Positions 53,047-62,960 of a stretch of 64,000 nt of DNA are shown in pieces. Under the pieces are notes generated by a model. That model was not told the origin of the DNA, made no database searches, and saw nothing but the letters and a program-made list of their open reading frames with translations. The translations under genes and the position numbers were made by a program. Origin of the DNA: Pythium myriotylum (taxonomy: Eukaryota > Oomycota > Peronosporomycetes > Pythiales > Pythiaceae); assembly GCA_023091665.1 (NCBI GenBank), contig JALJCQ010000006.1, positions 62,001 to 126,000 on the forward strand. Reading direction: 5' to 3'. How positions within the stretch are numbered: the first letter of the stretch is position 1; each line of letters begins with the position of its first letter.

Positions 53047-53962
53047 AGCTACATGTAGCACTCGAGGACTCAACTTGACGTGGAGAAGAATTCCTTGTGC
53101 AACTCTCATCGACGAGAGGACTCAACTTGATAGGTTCGAAAGAACCCGCGTGGTGGGCTGCTTTACCAGCAGTGCGATCTGCCTCAATGGAACTTGTCAG
53201 ATACGGCACACTTGGCAGTGGGCTCTAGTATTGTGTGACCTGGGGACATCTGACTAGGCAGCCTCTATGCCTCTTCTTAAAGATGACCTGGGTTGCGGCC
53301 GTAGACATGGACGCAGTAGCGTAGTACTGTACTACAGGTGCTGTGACTGGATCTCTGAGTTTTACTCGCCAAACTGATTCAGCCATTTCCCCCGTGACGC
53401 CTTCGACTGGTGACCGTCCACCTGGATTGCGCCGTAGGCGATCTCCCGACTAATTGGTCTACACCGACTGATTAGGGCAATTCTTGGAGATCTTTCAGCT
53501 CCCTTCTGTCTGGGTGAGACCACTTTCCCTGGTGCTGAAAGTGGATGATGACGAGGGAAGATCATCTATACGAAACCGAGCAATGGACTGATCTTTGGTA
53601 CCGGTATGTTCTCTGCACTGAGAGACAATCTGATCACTGCGTCCTTCCAAATCGTGCCTAAACTTGTGCTGTGATTTCGCGACAGGAAAGGTCGGTCTTC
53701 GAAGGACCGCCTAAACTTGCGCACTGTCCATCGCCCGGGAACCAGCTGGGGGGAAGTGAGTTGCCACTTCAACTGATAACACTGCAAATCGTGCCCGAGA
53801 GTGACACAGGCGTCTTCCAGGCATCACTCCACCCATTCTTTGAATGACTAGCCCGCCTTATCAGAACCGGGAGGCACAGTGTGAGCCGTCTACGTCACCC
53901 AGCAGCTCCTTAGCCTCGGTGACCGGCCCAAGCTCTCGCGTTCAAGCCCAGTCAAACTCGCT
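53047..53962. other. Intergenic region upstream of protease 2
   Basis: No gene; homologous to the region upstream of protease 1. Confidence 0.55.
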
Positions 53963-53977
53963 CTCATTCGGCATTCC
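53963..53977 (+). promoter_or_regulatory. Initiator-like element of protease 2
   Basis: CTCATTCGGCATTCC, close to the oomycete initiator consensus, about 42 bp before the ATG. Confidence 0.5.
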
Positions 53978-54007
53978 GCCTCCTCCCCCGCAAGCCTCCC
54001 AGCCACC

Positions 54008-55156
54008 ATGGTCTTCCGCTCGCTCGCCAAGCTCCTCGTCGCCGCCGCGCTCGCCACCTCGGCTGTCGCCGCCCAGAATGGACCCACCATCATCGGTGCC
54101 AGCGTGGCTGCCAACGTCACGGTCGCGGCGGGTGCTCAGTACTACGAGCTCCTCTCGTTCCCCCAGGCGTCGTACATCGCCGTCACGTTCGCCGACTTCG
54201 ACCTGCCGGCCGGCGACGTCGTGATCGTGCGCTCACCCGACTCGACCACGGGCCACATCTACACGGGCAAGGGCCGCAACGACGACAGCAACTTCATTGC
54301 GAGCTACGTGCCGGGTGAGACGGCCATCGTGGAGTACTACCCGTCGAGCACCACGCCCAAGTCGGGCAAGAACGCGTTCCGCATCTCGGGCTTCTTCCGC
54401 GGTTTCCCGGCGAAGCAGGACGAGTCGATCTGTGGAGCTGCCGACAACTCGGTGCCGGCCAAGTGTCTGCTCGACCCTTCTACGGATCCGCAGGCTGCGC
54501 AGCTGCCGCTCGCGTACAAGCGTGGCCAGGCTGTTGCGCGTCTCCTCATCGGTGGAAGCTCCTTGTGTACTGGCTGGCTTGCCGGCAGTGGTGGTCACCT
54601 GATCACTAACCAGCACTGTATCGAGACGGCTGATGCTGCCAAGACGATCGACATCGAGTTCATGGCAGAGAGCACGGGATGCTCGGTTCAGTGCAAGACG
54701 CAGCTCGGTTGCAAGGGTACCATCGTTGCCAAGACCTCGACGTTCGTTACGAACAACGAAGAGCACGACTACGCCGTGATCAAGCTCCCAGAGGGCACTG
54801 ATCTCTCAGCCTACGGATATCTGCAGGCTCGTGCCTCGGGCCCGACAGCCAGTGAGCGCATCTACATCCCGCAGCACCCTGTGGGCTGGGCCAAGCGCTT
54901 CGCCACGGTCGTAGACGGTGGAAGCAACGCTGTGATCGAGAAGACGGGTGCCGTGGGTGTCTGTGGCAACAACCAGGTCTTCTACGCGGCCGATACGCAG
55001 GGCGGCTCGTCGGGTTCGCCGGTCATCGCGGCTGCCGACAACAAGGTCGTGGCTCTTCACCACTGCGGTTCGTGCTCCAACACGGGCGTGGACATTCGCG
55101 ATGTGATCGCGGACCTCAAGGCCAAGAGCATCACGCTCCCTGATTTTGAGGCATAA
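54008..55156 (+). CDS. Secreted trypsin-like serine protease, copy 2
   Basis: 382 residues with the same signal peptide. Triad His203 (NQHC; Gln replaces the first His of NHHC), Asp254 and Ser335 are all present. The C-terminal third is nearly identical to copy 1 at the DNA level, while the N-terminal third matches copies 3 and 4 (TVAAGAQYYELLSF), so it is mosaic. Confidence 0.85.
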   Translation: MVFRSLAKLLVAAALATSAVAAQNGPTIIGASVAANVTVAAGAQYYELLSFPQASYIAVTFADFDLPAGDVVIVRSPDSTTGHIYTGKGRNDDSNFIASYVPGETAIVEYYPSSTTPKSGKNAFRISGFFRGFPAKQDESICGAADNSVPAKCLLDPSTDPQAAQLPLAYKRGQAVARLLIGGSSLCTGWLAGSGGHLITNQHCIETADAAKTIDIEFMAESTGCSVQCKTQLGCKGTIVAKTSTFVTNNEEHDYAVIKLPEGTDLSAYGYLQARASGPTASERIYIPQHPVGWAKRFATVVDGGSNAVIEKTGAVGVCGNNQVFYAADTQGGSSGSPVIAAADNKVVALHHCGSCSNTGVDIRDVIADLKAKSITLPDFEA

Positions 55157-57236
55157 GTACAGACGCCTGCCATGCTGTAGTGTAGTTAAAATCTTTGATG
55201 TGAACATGAGACTCTTCTTCCTTTTCAACGTATATTCCGTTCACGCAAGTTCCCTTTAGCGTCGTACACTACTAGTCGTATGGAGTCGTGGGCCGTCGTC
55301 GATAACAACGCAATCTGTTATGGGAAGACCCTCGGCACGAGAATGATGATGAAGGTGAAGTCCATTGAGCGCAATTACTTTTCTCTAATTGCCGGCGCTC
55401 TGGACGATCCTAATTACTGTGGGTTAACGTGGCTGAGAGGTCAGGGATGTAAGTCGGAGGCAATAAGCTGTGAAGGCTTCACAGCTTATTGCCTCCGACT
55501 TACATCCGCTTCAGTGAAGCGGCCTTGTGGCAGGTCCTGGCTGTGGGTCGGGATGAGAATGGGTGAACTTGGATCCTATGGAGCTCAATTCATGGGCCGA
55601 AATTACTGTAACTGACTAATATTCTTGGAGCCCTGCTCTGTGTGTCTGTGCCAGGGTACAACGAACGTGCTTGCTGTCCTCTCCAAGCCAACAAGGTCGC
55701 CAATACCGAATCCCGAGCCACTCCCCATCGAACAAGATTGGTCAACTTGTATTGTACAGTAGCAGCTTCAGAAGGCAGACTGAGGGCATGGAGGCGATTA
55801 CCGTAAGAATGAGAAATCACCGCGACTACGGTAACTCCAACAGAAGGAAATTTATTCTCGAAAGTTACGGGTTGAGATGGTTTTCTAACTCTTGTATTTT
55901 ACGGAACCATTCAGGTTTCTGACGCGAATATAACTCGAATTTTACTAGTGTTGTGTATCGGTATATACCGATAATGACCTCCTATTTGGATGGGTTCCTG
56001 AGTCGATCATTTTCAATTCTCTGTCAAAAATGGACTATTAAATTATGGGAGACGTGTATCCAAGCACCACTCGCGCCTTGAGCAACGAAGATGTGATGAT
56101 GATGATGATGCAAATGAAGTCTAGAGTTCAACCATTGCGAATCCTTATAGCTCGGGGCCGCCTGAAGTTGGTGGTCTGCTAGAGCTGAATGAGGTCGCCC
56201 AGATTTGACCACCACGGACGCAGGTCAGCAGCAAGCATGGATCGAAGGTCAGCGAGAACGAAGCTGTGATAACGATTTGCGATTTGCGCTGGTGTCGCGT
56301 CGTGGAGATCCTTCGCCTAGTCATGCTGCCATACACTACATACACTGCCGTAGGTATGACCGAAAGATGACGCGCGGCTCGTCTGGAAACAATCAGTAGT
56401 GCTGGACAGCACGCGAGAAGAAAATGGACACGGGTGAGGAGCGCAGCGTGGAGATGCTCGGGGACTGCGATTTGATGGTTCGTTTTGACCAGTGGATCGT
56501 TGTATCGCCCGTGCGGCTTGTGGGCTATGGCGCGGTTTCGCAGCTCTGGCTTTACTCGAGACTGTTCCAACTCACGTCAATCCATGGGACTTCGAGTCGA
56601 ATGAATAACCTCGAATCGCAACTATTAAGGTATTGCCGTGGCGACTCCACCTTCATCATCACCATACTCGGAGTCAGTCATATTCTCGCTCATTGCCGAT
56701 TAGTGTCACTGACAGACACACGTACGGCGTACAGTAGTCTGTTGCCTGACGCTTGGCATCTATGACACTCGGTGACTGATAGATCCTTCCTGATGAGTTA
56801 GTAACGATGATCAGTCGGATGAGGACCAGGCAGCAGAGGCGGAGATAGGCAATGAAGACCGCTATCATGGAGGTTCGTTGCCATTGGTTGCCATGATGGA
56901 AAACTCTGGCTTGGTAGACTGATCCTGGCAGGTGGTCTTCCCGAGACACGAAACCTGACGAACCTCTTTCCTCATCAAATTCTTCGTATCATATTTCGCC
57001 CAAGGCTGCCTGATAGTTTCCGAATAACGAACTCAACTTGCGCACTGTCCACCATTCTGGTACCGGCTGGAGAAGTGAGAGTGGCCTCTTCAACTGATAA
57101 CAGTCTCGCTCTTGTCGGACAGTGACACCGATGTCTTCTTCGAGATAGTCTTTCTATCAAGATCCTCGACGGGGGGAGTCACTCGTAGTCCTCCATTCTC
57201 CACCCTGCTTCCTCCCGCGCAAGCCTCCCAGCCACC
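55157..57236. other. Intergenic region between proteases 2 and 3
   Basis: No convincing gene. Contains the 63-bp palindrome at 55445-55507, TATCGGTATATACCGATA at 55956-55973, and an ATG microsatellite near 56094. The part from about 56640 resembles 59660-60206 upstream of copy 4. Confidence 0.5.
55445..55507. repeat. Perfect 63-bp palindrome
   Basis: 31-bp arms (55445-55475 and 55477-55507), exact complements around a single G. A further 7-bp-arm hairpin (CCGCTTC/GAAGCGG) starts at its right end. Not present in the matching region after protease 1. Confidence 0.95.
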
Positions 57237-58385
57237 ATGGTCTTCCGCTCGCTCGCCAAGCTCCTCGTCGCCGCCGCGCTCGCCACCTCGGCCGTCGCCG
57301 CCCAGAACGGACCCACCATCATCGGTACCAGCGTGGCTGCCAACGTCACGGTCGCGGCGGGTGCTCAGTACTACGAGCTCCTCTCGTTCCCCCAGGCGTC
57401 GTACATCGCCGTCACGTTCGCCGACTTCGACCTGCCGGCCGGCGACGTCGTGATCGTGCGCTCACCCGACTCGACCACGGGCCACATCTACACGGGCAAG
57501 GGCCGCAACGACGACAGCAACTTCATTGCGAGCTACGTGCCGGGTGAGACGGCCATCGTGGAGTACTACCCGTCGAGCACCACGTCCAAGTCGGGCAAGA
57601 ACGCGTTCCGCATCTCGGGCTTCTTCCGCGGTTTCCCGGCGAAGCAGGACGAGTCAATCTGTGGAGCTGCCGACAACTCGGTGCCGGCCAAGTGTCTGCT
57701 CGACCCTTCTACGGATCCGCAGGCTGCGCAGCTGCCGCTCGCGTACAAGCGTGGCCAGGCTGTTGCGCGTCTCCTCATCCGTGGAATCGGCTATTGCACA
57801 GGTTGGCTTGCTGGTAGCGGTGGCTATATTATGACCAACCATCACTGCATCGCGATAAAAGATGATGCCACATCAGTCGACATCGAGTTCATGGCCGAGA
57901 GCTCGAGCTGTTCGGATGAGTGCAAAACGCCACTTGGTTGCAAAGGCACATTGGTGGCCACGACCTCGACGTTGATCGCTAAGAACGATCTGATGGATTA
58001 CTCCATAGTGAAGCTACCGGAGGGCACCGACGTCTCAGCCTACGGCTATCTGCAGGCTCGTGCCTTGGGTCCGACGGTCAACGAGCGCATCTACATCCCG
58101 CAGCACCCTTCAGGTTGGGCCAAGCGTTTCGCCACGGTCGTGGACGGCGGGGGCGACGCTGTGATCGAGAAGACGGGCGCAGTGGGTGTCTGTGGCAACA
58201 ACCAGGTCTTCTACGCGGCCGACACCCAGGTCGGTTCGTCGGGCTCACCAGTCATTGCGGCCACCGATAACAAGGTCGTCGCTCTTCACCACTGCGGCAC
58301 GTGCTCGAATACGGGCGTGGATATCCGCGACGTGCTCGCGGACCTCAAGGCCAAGAACATCACGCTCCCTGATTTCGAGGCATAA
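57237..58385 (+). CDS. Secreted trypsin-like serine protease, copy 3
   Basis: 382 residues, same signal peptide. The triad is intact (TNHHC, MDYSIVKLP, GSSGSPV), but residues about 180-260 are clearly diverged (RGIGYCTGW, IAIKDDATS, TTSTLIAKNDLMDYS) while the first 178 residues are almost identical to copies 2 and 4. TQGG has become TQVG next to the active Ser. These changes line the active-site region and could alter specificity. The upstream leader differs from the other copies. Confidence 0.85.
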   Translation: MVFRSLAKLLVAAALATSAVAAQNGPTIIGTSVAANVTVAAGAQYYELLSFPQASYIAVTFADFDLPAGDVVIVRSPDSTTGHIYTGKGRNDDSNFIASYVPGETAIVEYYPSSTTSKSGKNAFRISGFFRGFPAKQDESICGAADNSVPAKCLLDPSTDPQAAQLPLAYKRGQAVARLLIRGIGYCTGWLAGSGGYIMTNHHCIAIKDDATSVDIEFMAESSSCSDECKTPLGCKGTLVATTSTLIAKNDLMDYSIVKLPEGTDVSAYGYLQARALGPTVNERIYIPQHPSGWAKRFATVVDGGGDAVIEKTGAVGVCGNNQVFYAADTQVGSSGSPVIAATDNKVVALHHCGTCSNTGVDIRDVLADLKAKNITLPDFEA

Positions 58386-60161
58386 ACAAGGATGTATAAT
58401 AGTGTAGTGGTCCATGATTTATTGAACTCTTTTCTGTGAACATGAAACTCTTTGTGCTTTCCGACCAAGTCTGATGCCCGAACTGCACGATGAGAGAAGC
58501 GGCACCCTCAGGCCGATGCTGATACTTGCGTAACCAACTAGTGTCGTTTGTCGAAACAGTAGTGTGTCTATGCAAGCACAGGCTAATAGCGGGGTATCGT
58601 CCTTCCTGAGAGGATTTGTACGAAGACAATGCACAGAGGAGTACCGCAGCCAAGTGAGAACGGCCACGCGGATCGTTTCCCGTACTGCCTTGTTCTACAG
58701 TGCACTATCGTTTGCCACGAATCGTACTTGCTAACCAACTGCGTCAGCCGAATCGAGGCCTGGGCCACTCACTGCAAAGATGCATGGATTACGATAGAAT
58801 TGTCATTTGTTCGGGATGTCCAAGCATGCGACGATGGCTCTGTCATTCCCATTTACGGAAATTTACGGTACCAGGCTCATAAGTTACCGGCTTATTGGGT
58901 TTTATAATGGTAATAATTTATCGAAAATCACCGGTAACTCGGTACACGACGAGGTGTCCTGTTTCGACCAGGACGGCAGTGGACTTGCTTGGGACCCATC
59001 CACACCCAGTCCGAGGTTCCTCGGCTCACTACGGACCGTAGTCGTCGGTTGGAAGAATAGGGTGACGGTGTCAAGGTTATAAGGATACACTGGCTATGAC
59101 CAACTAGACCTTATACGAGTGACCTCTGGGGCGACAACAACCAGAAAAAAGTGTTCGCTTTCACCTGCCGTGTGCGTGCTTGCCTGCTCTGTCGGCGGCG
59201 TTCTGCCTGGCTGGTCTTAGGGTCTGAGTATGCGTGTCCTAGGTAAAAGTGCGGATGGCAACGTTATTGACAGATATGGGTTCGGAATCTGGAGCGAATG
59301 TGGAAGTTTTATGGATCGTTGGTAGGGAGATTGATGAATCGCTTTGGTCAAAGCTCAGTTACAGCACGCGGCGAGAGCGCGTGGAGCGTGCTTAGCTCGA
59401 GCTGTCTTCGTGGGCGATATTGTGAGAGCAGTGGAAGAGCCAAACAACCCCCATGACCGCTCGGAGTGGCTGAAACAATTGACACAGACAACTGCACTCT
59501 CACCCACAGAAAAATTCGGAATCAGTTGAAAAGGGATGCTAGTAAGGCCTTTCTTCCAGCATGTTGGCACGGCCTCACCAGATCCGCTTCAAACGACAAA
59601 CGAAGCTTACATTTACGCATCGCGTTGAATTTTCAAAGTCATCGTGGCTATTTAGCACTGATTGAATTATCACCTTACTCGGAATCAGCGATATTCCCCC
59701 ATTGTACGTCACTGACAGATATAGTGGTCTTCTGCCTGACACTTGGTATCTATCAGTAGCTCAGTGAGTGATGGGTGGTGGGCAACATCCCCTCTAATCA
59801 GTTGGTAAAAACCATCATGACTCTCTTGGTAGACTCAAGTTCGTCGACTGATTCTGACAGGTGGTCAACCCTGAAACAAAAAACCGTGACATCCCTCTTG
59901 CCTTACCCCACACGGAGGCATTTCGCGGAAAGCTGCCCTACTGATTCACTATGGAGATAGCAAACTGAACCTGTGCACTATCCACAGTTCTGGTACCAGC
60001 TGGAGAAGTGAGAGGGCCTCTTCAACTGATAACAGTCTCGCTCTTGTCGGACAGTGTCACAGGTGTCTTCTTCGAGATAGTCTTCCCGTCATGGTCCTCG
60101 ACAGGGGAGGACACCCATAGTCCTCCGGGCAATCTCGTGTCCAAGCCCAGTCGAGCTTGCT
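58386..60161. other. Intergenic region between proteases 3 and 4
   Basis: No gene recognised. Short ATTTACGG and CGGTAAC-type words repeat near 58855-58945. The last ~500 bp resemble the region upstream of copy 3. Confidence 0.5.
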
Positions 60162-60176
60162 CTCACTCGGCATTTC
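60162..60176 (+). promoter_or_regulatory. Initiator-like element of protease 4
   Basis: CTCACTCGGCATTTC, the best match of the family to the oomycete initiator (TCATTYYNCAWTTT), about 42 bp before the ATG. Confidence 0.55.
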
Positions 60177-60206
60177 GCCTCCTCCCCCGCAAGCCTCCCA
60201 GCCACC

Positions 60207-61355
60207 ATGGTCTTCCGCTCGCTCGCCAAGCTCCTCGTCGCCGCCGCGCTCGCCACCTCGGCCGTCGCCGCCCAGAACGGACCCACCATCATCGGTGCCA
60301 GCGTGGCTGCCAACGTCACGGTCGCGGCGGGTGCTCAGTACTACGAGCTCCTCTCGTTCCCCCAGGCGTCGTACATCGCCGTCACGTTCGCCGACTTCGA
60401 CCTGCCGGCCGGCGACGTCGTGATCGTGCGCTCACCCGACTCGACCACGGGCCACATCTACACGGGCAAGGGCCGCAACGACGACAGCAACTTCATTGCG
60501 AGCTACGTGCCGGGTGAGACGGCCATCGTGGAGTACTACCCGTCGAGCACCACGTCCAAGTCGGGCAAGAACGCGTTCCGCATCTCGGGCTTCTTCCGCG
60601 GTTTCCCGGCGAAGCAGGACGAGTCGATCTGTGGAGCTGCCGACAACTCTGTGCCGGCCAAGTGTCTGCTCAGTCCCTCAACCGACCCGCAGGCTGCGCA
60701 GCTGCCGCTCGCGTACAAGCGTGGCCAGGCCGTCGCGCGTCTGCTCATCGGCGGAAGTGGCCTTTGCACGGGCTGGCTCGCCGGCAGCGGTGGCCACTTG
60801 ATCACCAACCACCACTGTATCACGACTGCCAGCGACGCCAAGACGATCGATATTGAGTTCATGGCTGAGAGCACGGGCTGCTCGGTTCAGTGCAAGACGG
60901 AGCTCGGCTGCAAGGGGACAATGGTTGCAAAGACGTCGACGTTCATCACCAACAGCGAGGAACACGACTACGCCGTGGTCAAGCTCCCGGAAGGCACTGA
61001 TCTCTCTGCCTACGGTTATCTTCAGGCTCGTGCCTCGGGCCCGAAGGCCAACGAGCGCATCTACATCCCGCAGCACCCTCAGGGCTGGGCCAAGCGCTTC
61101 GCCACGGTCGTGGACGGCGGAGGCAACGCTGTGATCGAGAAGACGGGCGCGGTGGGTACCTGCGGCAGCAACCAGGTCTTCTACGCAGCTGATACCCAGG
61201 GCGGCTCGTCGGGCTCGCCGGTCATCGCGGCCGCCGACAACAAGGTCGTGTCTCTCCACCATTGCGGCATCTGCTCCAACACGGGTGTGGACATTCGCGA
61301 CGTCATCGCGGACCTCAAGGCCAAGAGCATCACGCTCCCGGACTTTATCGCGTAA
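60207..61355 (+). CDS. Secreted trypsin-like serine protease, copy 4
   Basis: 382 residues, same signal peptide and intact triad (His203, Asp254, Ser335). The N-terminal third matches copies 2 and 3, whereas residues about 152-236 (LLSPSTDPQAAQ through CITTASDAKTIDIEF) match copy 1 nearly base for base. The C-terminus has its own changes (GAVGTCGSN, SLHHCGIC). Confidence 0.85.
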   Translation: MVFRSLAKLLVAAALATSAVAAQNGPTIIGASVAANVTVAAGAQYYELLSFPQASYIAVTFADFDLPAGDVVIVRSPDSTTGHIYTGKGRNDDSNFIASYVPGETAIVEYYPSSTTSKSGKNAFRISGFFRGFPAKQDESICGAADNSVPAKCLLSPSTDPQAAQLPLAYKRGQAVARLLIGGSGLCTGWLAGSGGHLITNHHCITTASDAKTIDIEFMAESTGCSVQCKTELGCKGTMVAKTSTFITNSEEHDYAVVKLPEGTDLSAYGYLQARASGPKANERIYIPQHPQGWAKRFATVVDGGGNAVIEKTGAVGTCGSNQVFYAADTQGGSSGSPVIAAADNKVVSLHHCGICSNTGVDIRDVIADLKAKSITLPDFIA

Positions 61356-61473
61356 AACCCAAGACGGCCTGGGCTGTTGTAGTAGTGTTATAAACTCTTT
61401 TGATGTGAACACGGAACTTTTCATCCATCCTGCCAAAAGTAGTGCGACCTTCTAAATATTCGAAGATGCTTCT

Positions 61474-61582
61474 GACGTCCTGAGAATGTACTATTTTAGA
61501 TCATATCCGTGACCAGATCGCATCGATGCAAGTTGTATTCTACATTCAAATCACTCTAAATATAGTACATTCTAAGGACGTC
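61474..61582. repeat. Foldback/MITE-like element
   Basis: Imperfect 27-28 bp inverted repeats (GACGTCCTGAGAATGTAC... at 61474-61500 and its near complement at 61555-61582) around a 54-bp loop, about 100 bp upstream of the next gene. No clear target duplication. Confidence 0.65.
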
Positions 61583-61684
61583 CAAAGTCGTCTCCAATAG
61601 TAGTATCCACGCGAAGACGAGGACGAGCTGAGCTCTTCGAAGCTCTTCGTAGCTCTTCGTGGCGATCGCCAGCGACGCATCGGC

Positions 61685-62923
61685 ATGGTCAAGCGCACGC
61701 GGCGCGCGACGCTCACGTCGCAGACCGACGCGCTGGCGCAGGCGCTGCAGGCGGGCGCGCTCGCGTTCCTGCGGCTCCACGAGATGGCCGCCGTGCTCAA
61801 CACGTGTCACCAGCTGCGCGTCGACGGCGAGCTGCCGCTGCTCGGGCTCGCGCACTCGCAGGTCGGCTCGCACTTGCTGCTCAACTGCGCCGGCGACTGG
61901 ATGACCACGCGCCCGACGTTCCTCACGGTCGCCGAGCTGCTGGACGAGACGACGTGCGACGACCATCCGCGCGAAGGCAAGACGAGCGAGCGTGTGTGGG
62001 ACGACGTGCAGAGGTTTGTGCGCGCGTTCGACGGTTCGCTGGACGTGAGGAGAGGCCAGGGCGTCGCGCTGCTCTCGGCGCTGGCGATGATGAAGGAGCG
62101 CGTGATCCCGCTCTGCTTTCGAGCGGACGAAGTGAACGGGTACGGAGATATCTGCACGGCTCGCCCCGTGTTCCTGCCCTTGCCCATGGGGTTAAAAGAC
62201 CGCGACGTGGGCTACGAATTCACGGAGAAGGACATCAAGAAAGCGCTCAACAAAGCGTTCCACGGCATCGGCGACGTGTTCGTGTCGTCGCCACCAGAAT
62301 ACAACCACGTGTCCGACTTTGGAGCTCACTGGGAAACAATTGAAGTCGGAGCTAGCACGCGCGGACGCTCCACCATTACGACTGTGTCGTGTGGGTTCTG
62401 CGATGCCGCGCGAGAGGCGATCAAAGAGTACCGTAAGGAGGCCAAGGCCGCGTTGAAGCGGTTCAACGAAGTGCTCAAGGATAAGAAGGAAGAGTGGAAA
62501 GCTGAGGGCTGCGACGTGGACGAGATCCACCAGCGACGCAGCGAGCTCAAGGCCGAGTTCTTCCCGGAAGACAGCTACCCCGACATCAATTTTGCTGAAG
62601 GCCAGGACGACGCCATTCTCGCCGACATTTGCGAGAGCAGTCGGTTCCCGATGAATCCTTTCGAAGGTCTCTGGGCCGGATTCGATCGTTTCGACGACGA
62701 TGTCTTCCACGCACTGCGTGAAGAGCTCGTCGACTTGTGCCAGACGCTCATCCAGCCGCTCAAGCGTGTGCTCACCGAGGAGTGTGGAGCACTGCTCGGG
62801 CGTCGCGTGTTTGCGACGTGGATGGGCGACGACGAAGGCACCGTAAAGGGCGAGCTCGTCGCCGGCGTTACAGGATCGGGGTTCCTATTGGGGGTCTACA
62901 TCATAACGAGACGAGTCGAGTAG
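61685..62923 (+). CDS. Uncharacterised protein, paralog of the convergent neighbour
   Basis: 412 residues, single exon, ATG in GGCATGGTC. No signal peptide or membrane helix. It shares an ordered set of blocks with the gene at 62961: (E/K)xx(D/P)IKxALN, HW(E/D), VSC-x2-CDA-x-R (Cys236, Cys239), a charged helix (LKRFNEVLKDKKEEW), AEFFPEDSYP, ILADICES, LIQPLKRVL and ELVAGV at the end. The CxxC suggests a metal or disulfide site. I do not recognise the family, and no function is assigned. Confidence 0.75.
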   Translation: MVKRTRRATLTSQTDALAQALQAGALAFLRLHEMAAVLNTCHQLRVDGELPLLGLAHSQVGSHLLLNCAGDWMTTRPTFLTVAELLDETTCDDHPREGKTSERVWDDVQRFVRAFDGSLDVRRGQGVALLSALAMMKERVIPLCFRADEVNGYGDICTARPVFLPLPMGLKDRDVGYEFTEKDIKKALNKAFHGIGDVFVSSPPEYNHVSDFGAHWETIEVGASTRGRSTITTVSCGFCDAAREAIKEYRKEAKAALKRFNEVLKDKKEEWKAEGCDVDEIHQRRSELKAEFFPEDSYPDINFAEGQDDAILADICESSRFPMNPFEGLWAGFDRFDDDVFHALREELVDLCQTLIQPLKRVLTEECGALLGRRVFATWMGDDEGTVKGELVAGVTGSGFLLGVYIITRRVE

Positions 62924-62960
62924 CAAAGCGAGAGCATATTCTCTTATACTGTTAATCATG

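Larger units (their letters stand above)
52738..55280. repeat. Segmental duplication of 12.73-15.26 kb
   Basis: Same order in both places: M96 exon 3, intergenic region, protease, 3' flank. The copies are now separated by about 37 kb of mobile elements. Confidence 0.85.

Noticed and set aside
56145..56570. 141-codon minus frame between proteases 2 and 3
   Set aside because: Composition and low-complexity stretches (His run from an ATG microsatellite nearby) look noncoding; no splice or promoter context.
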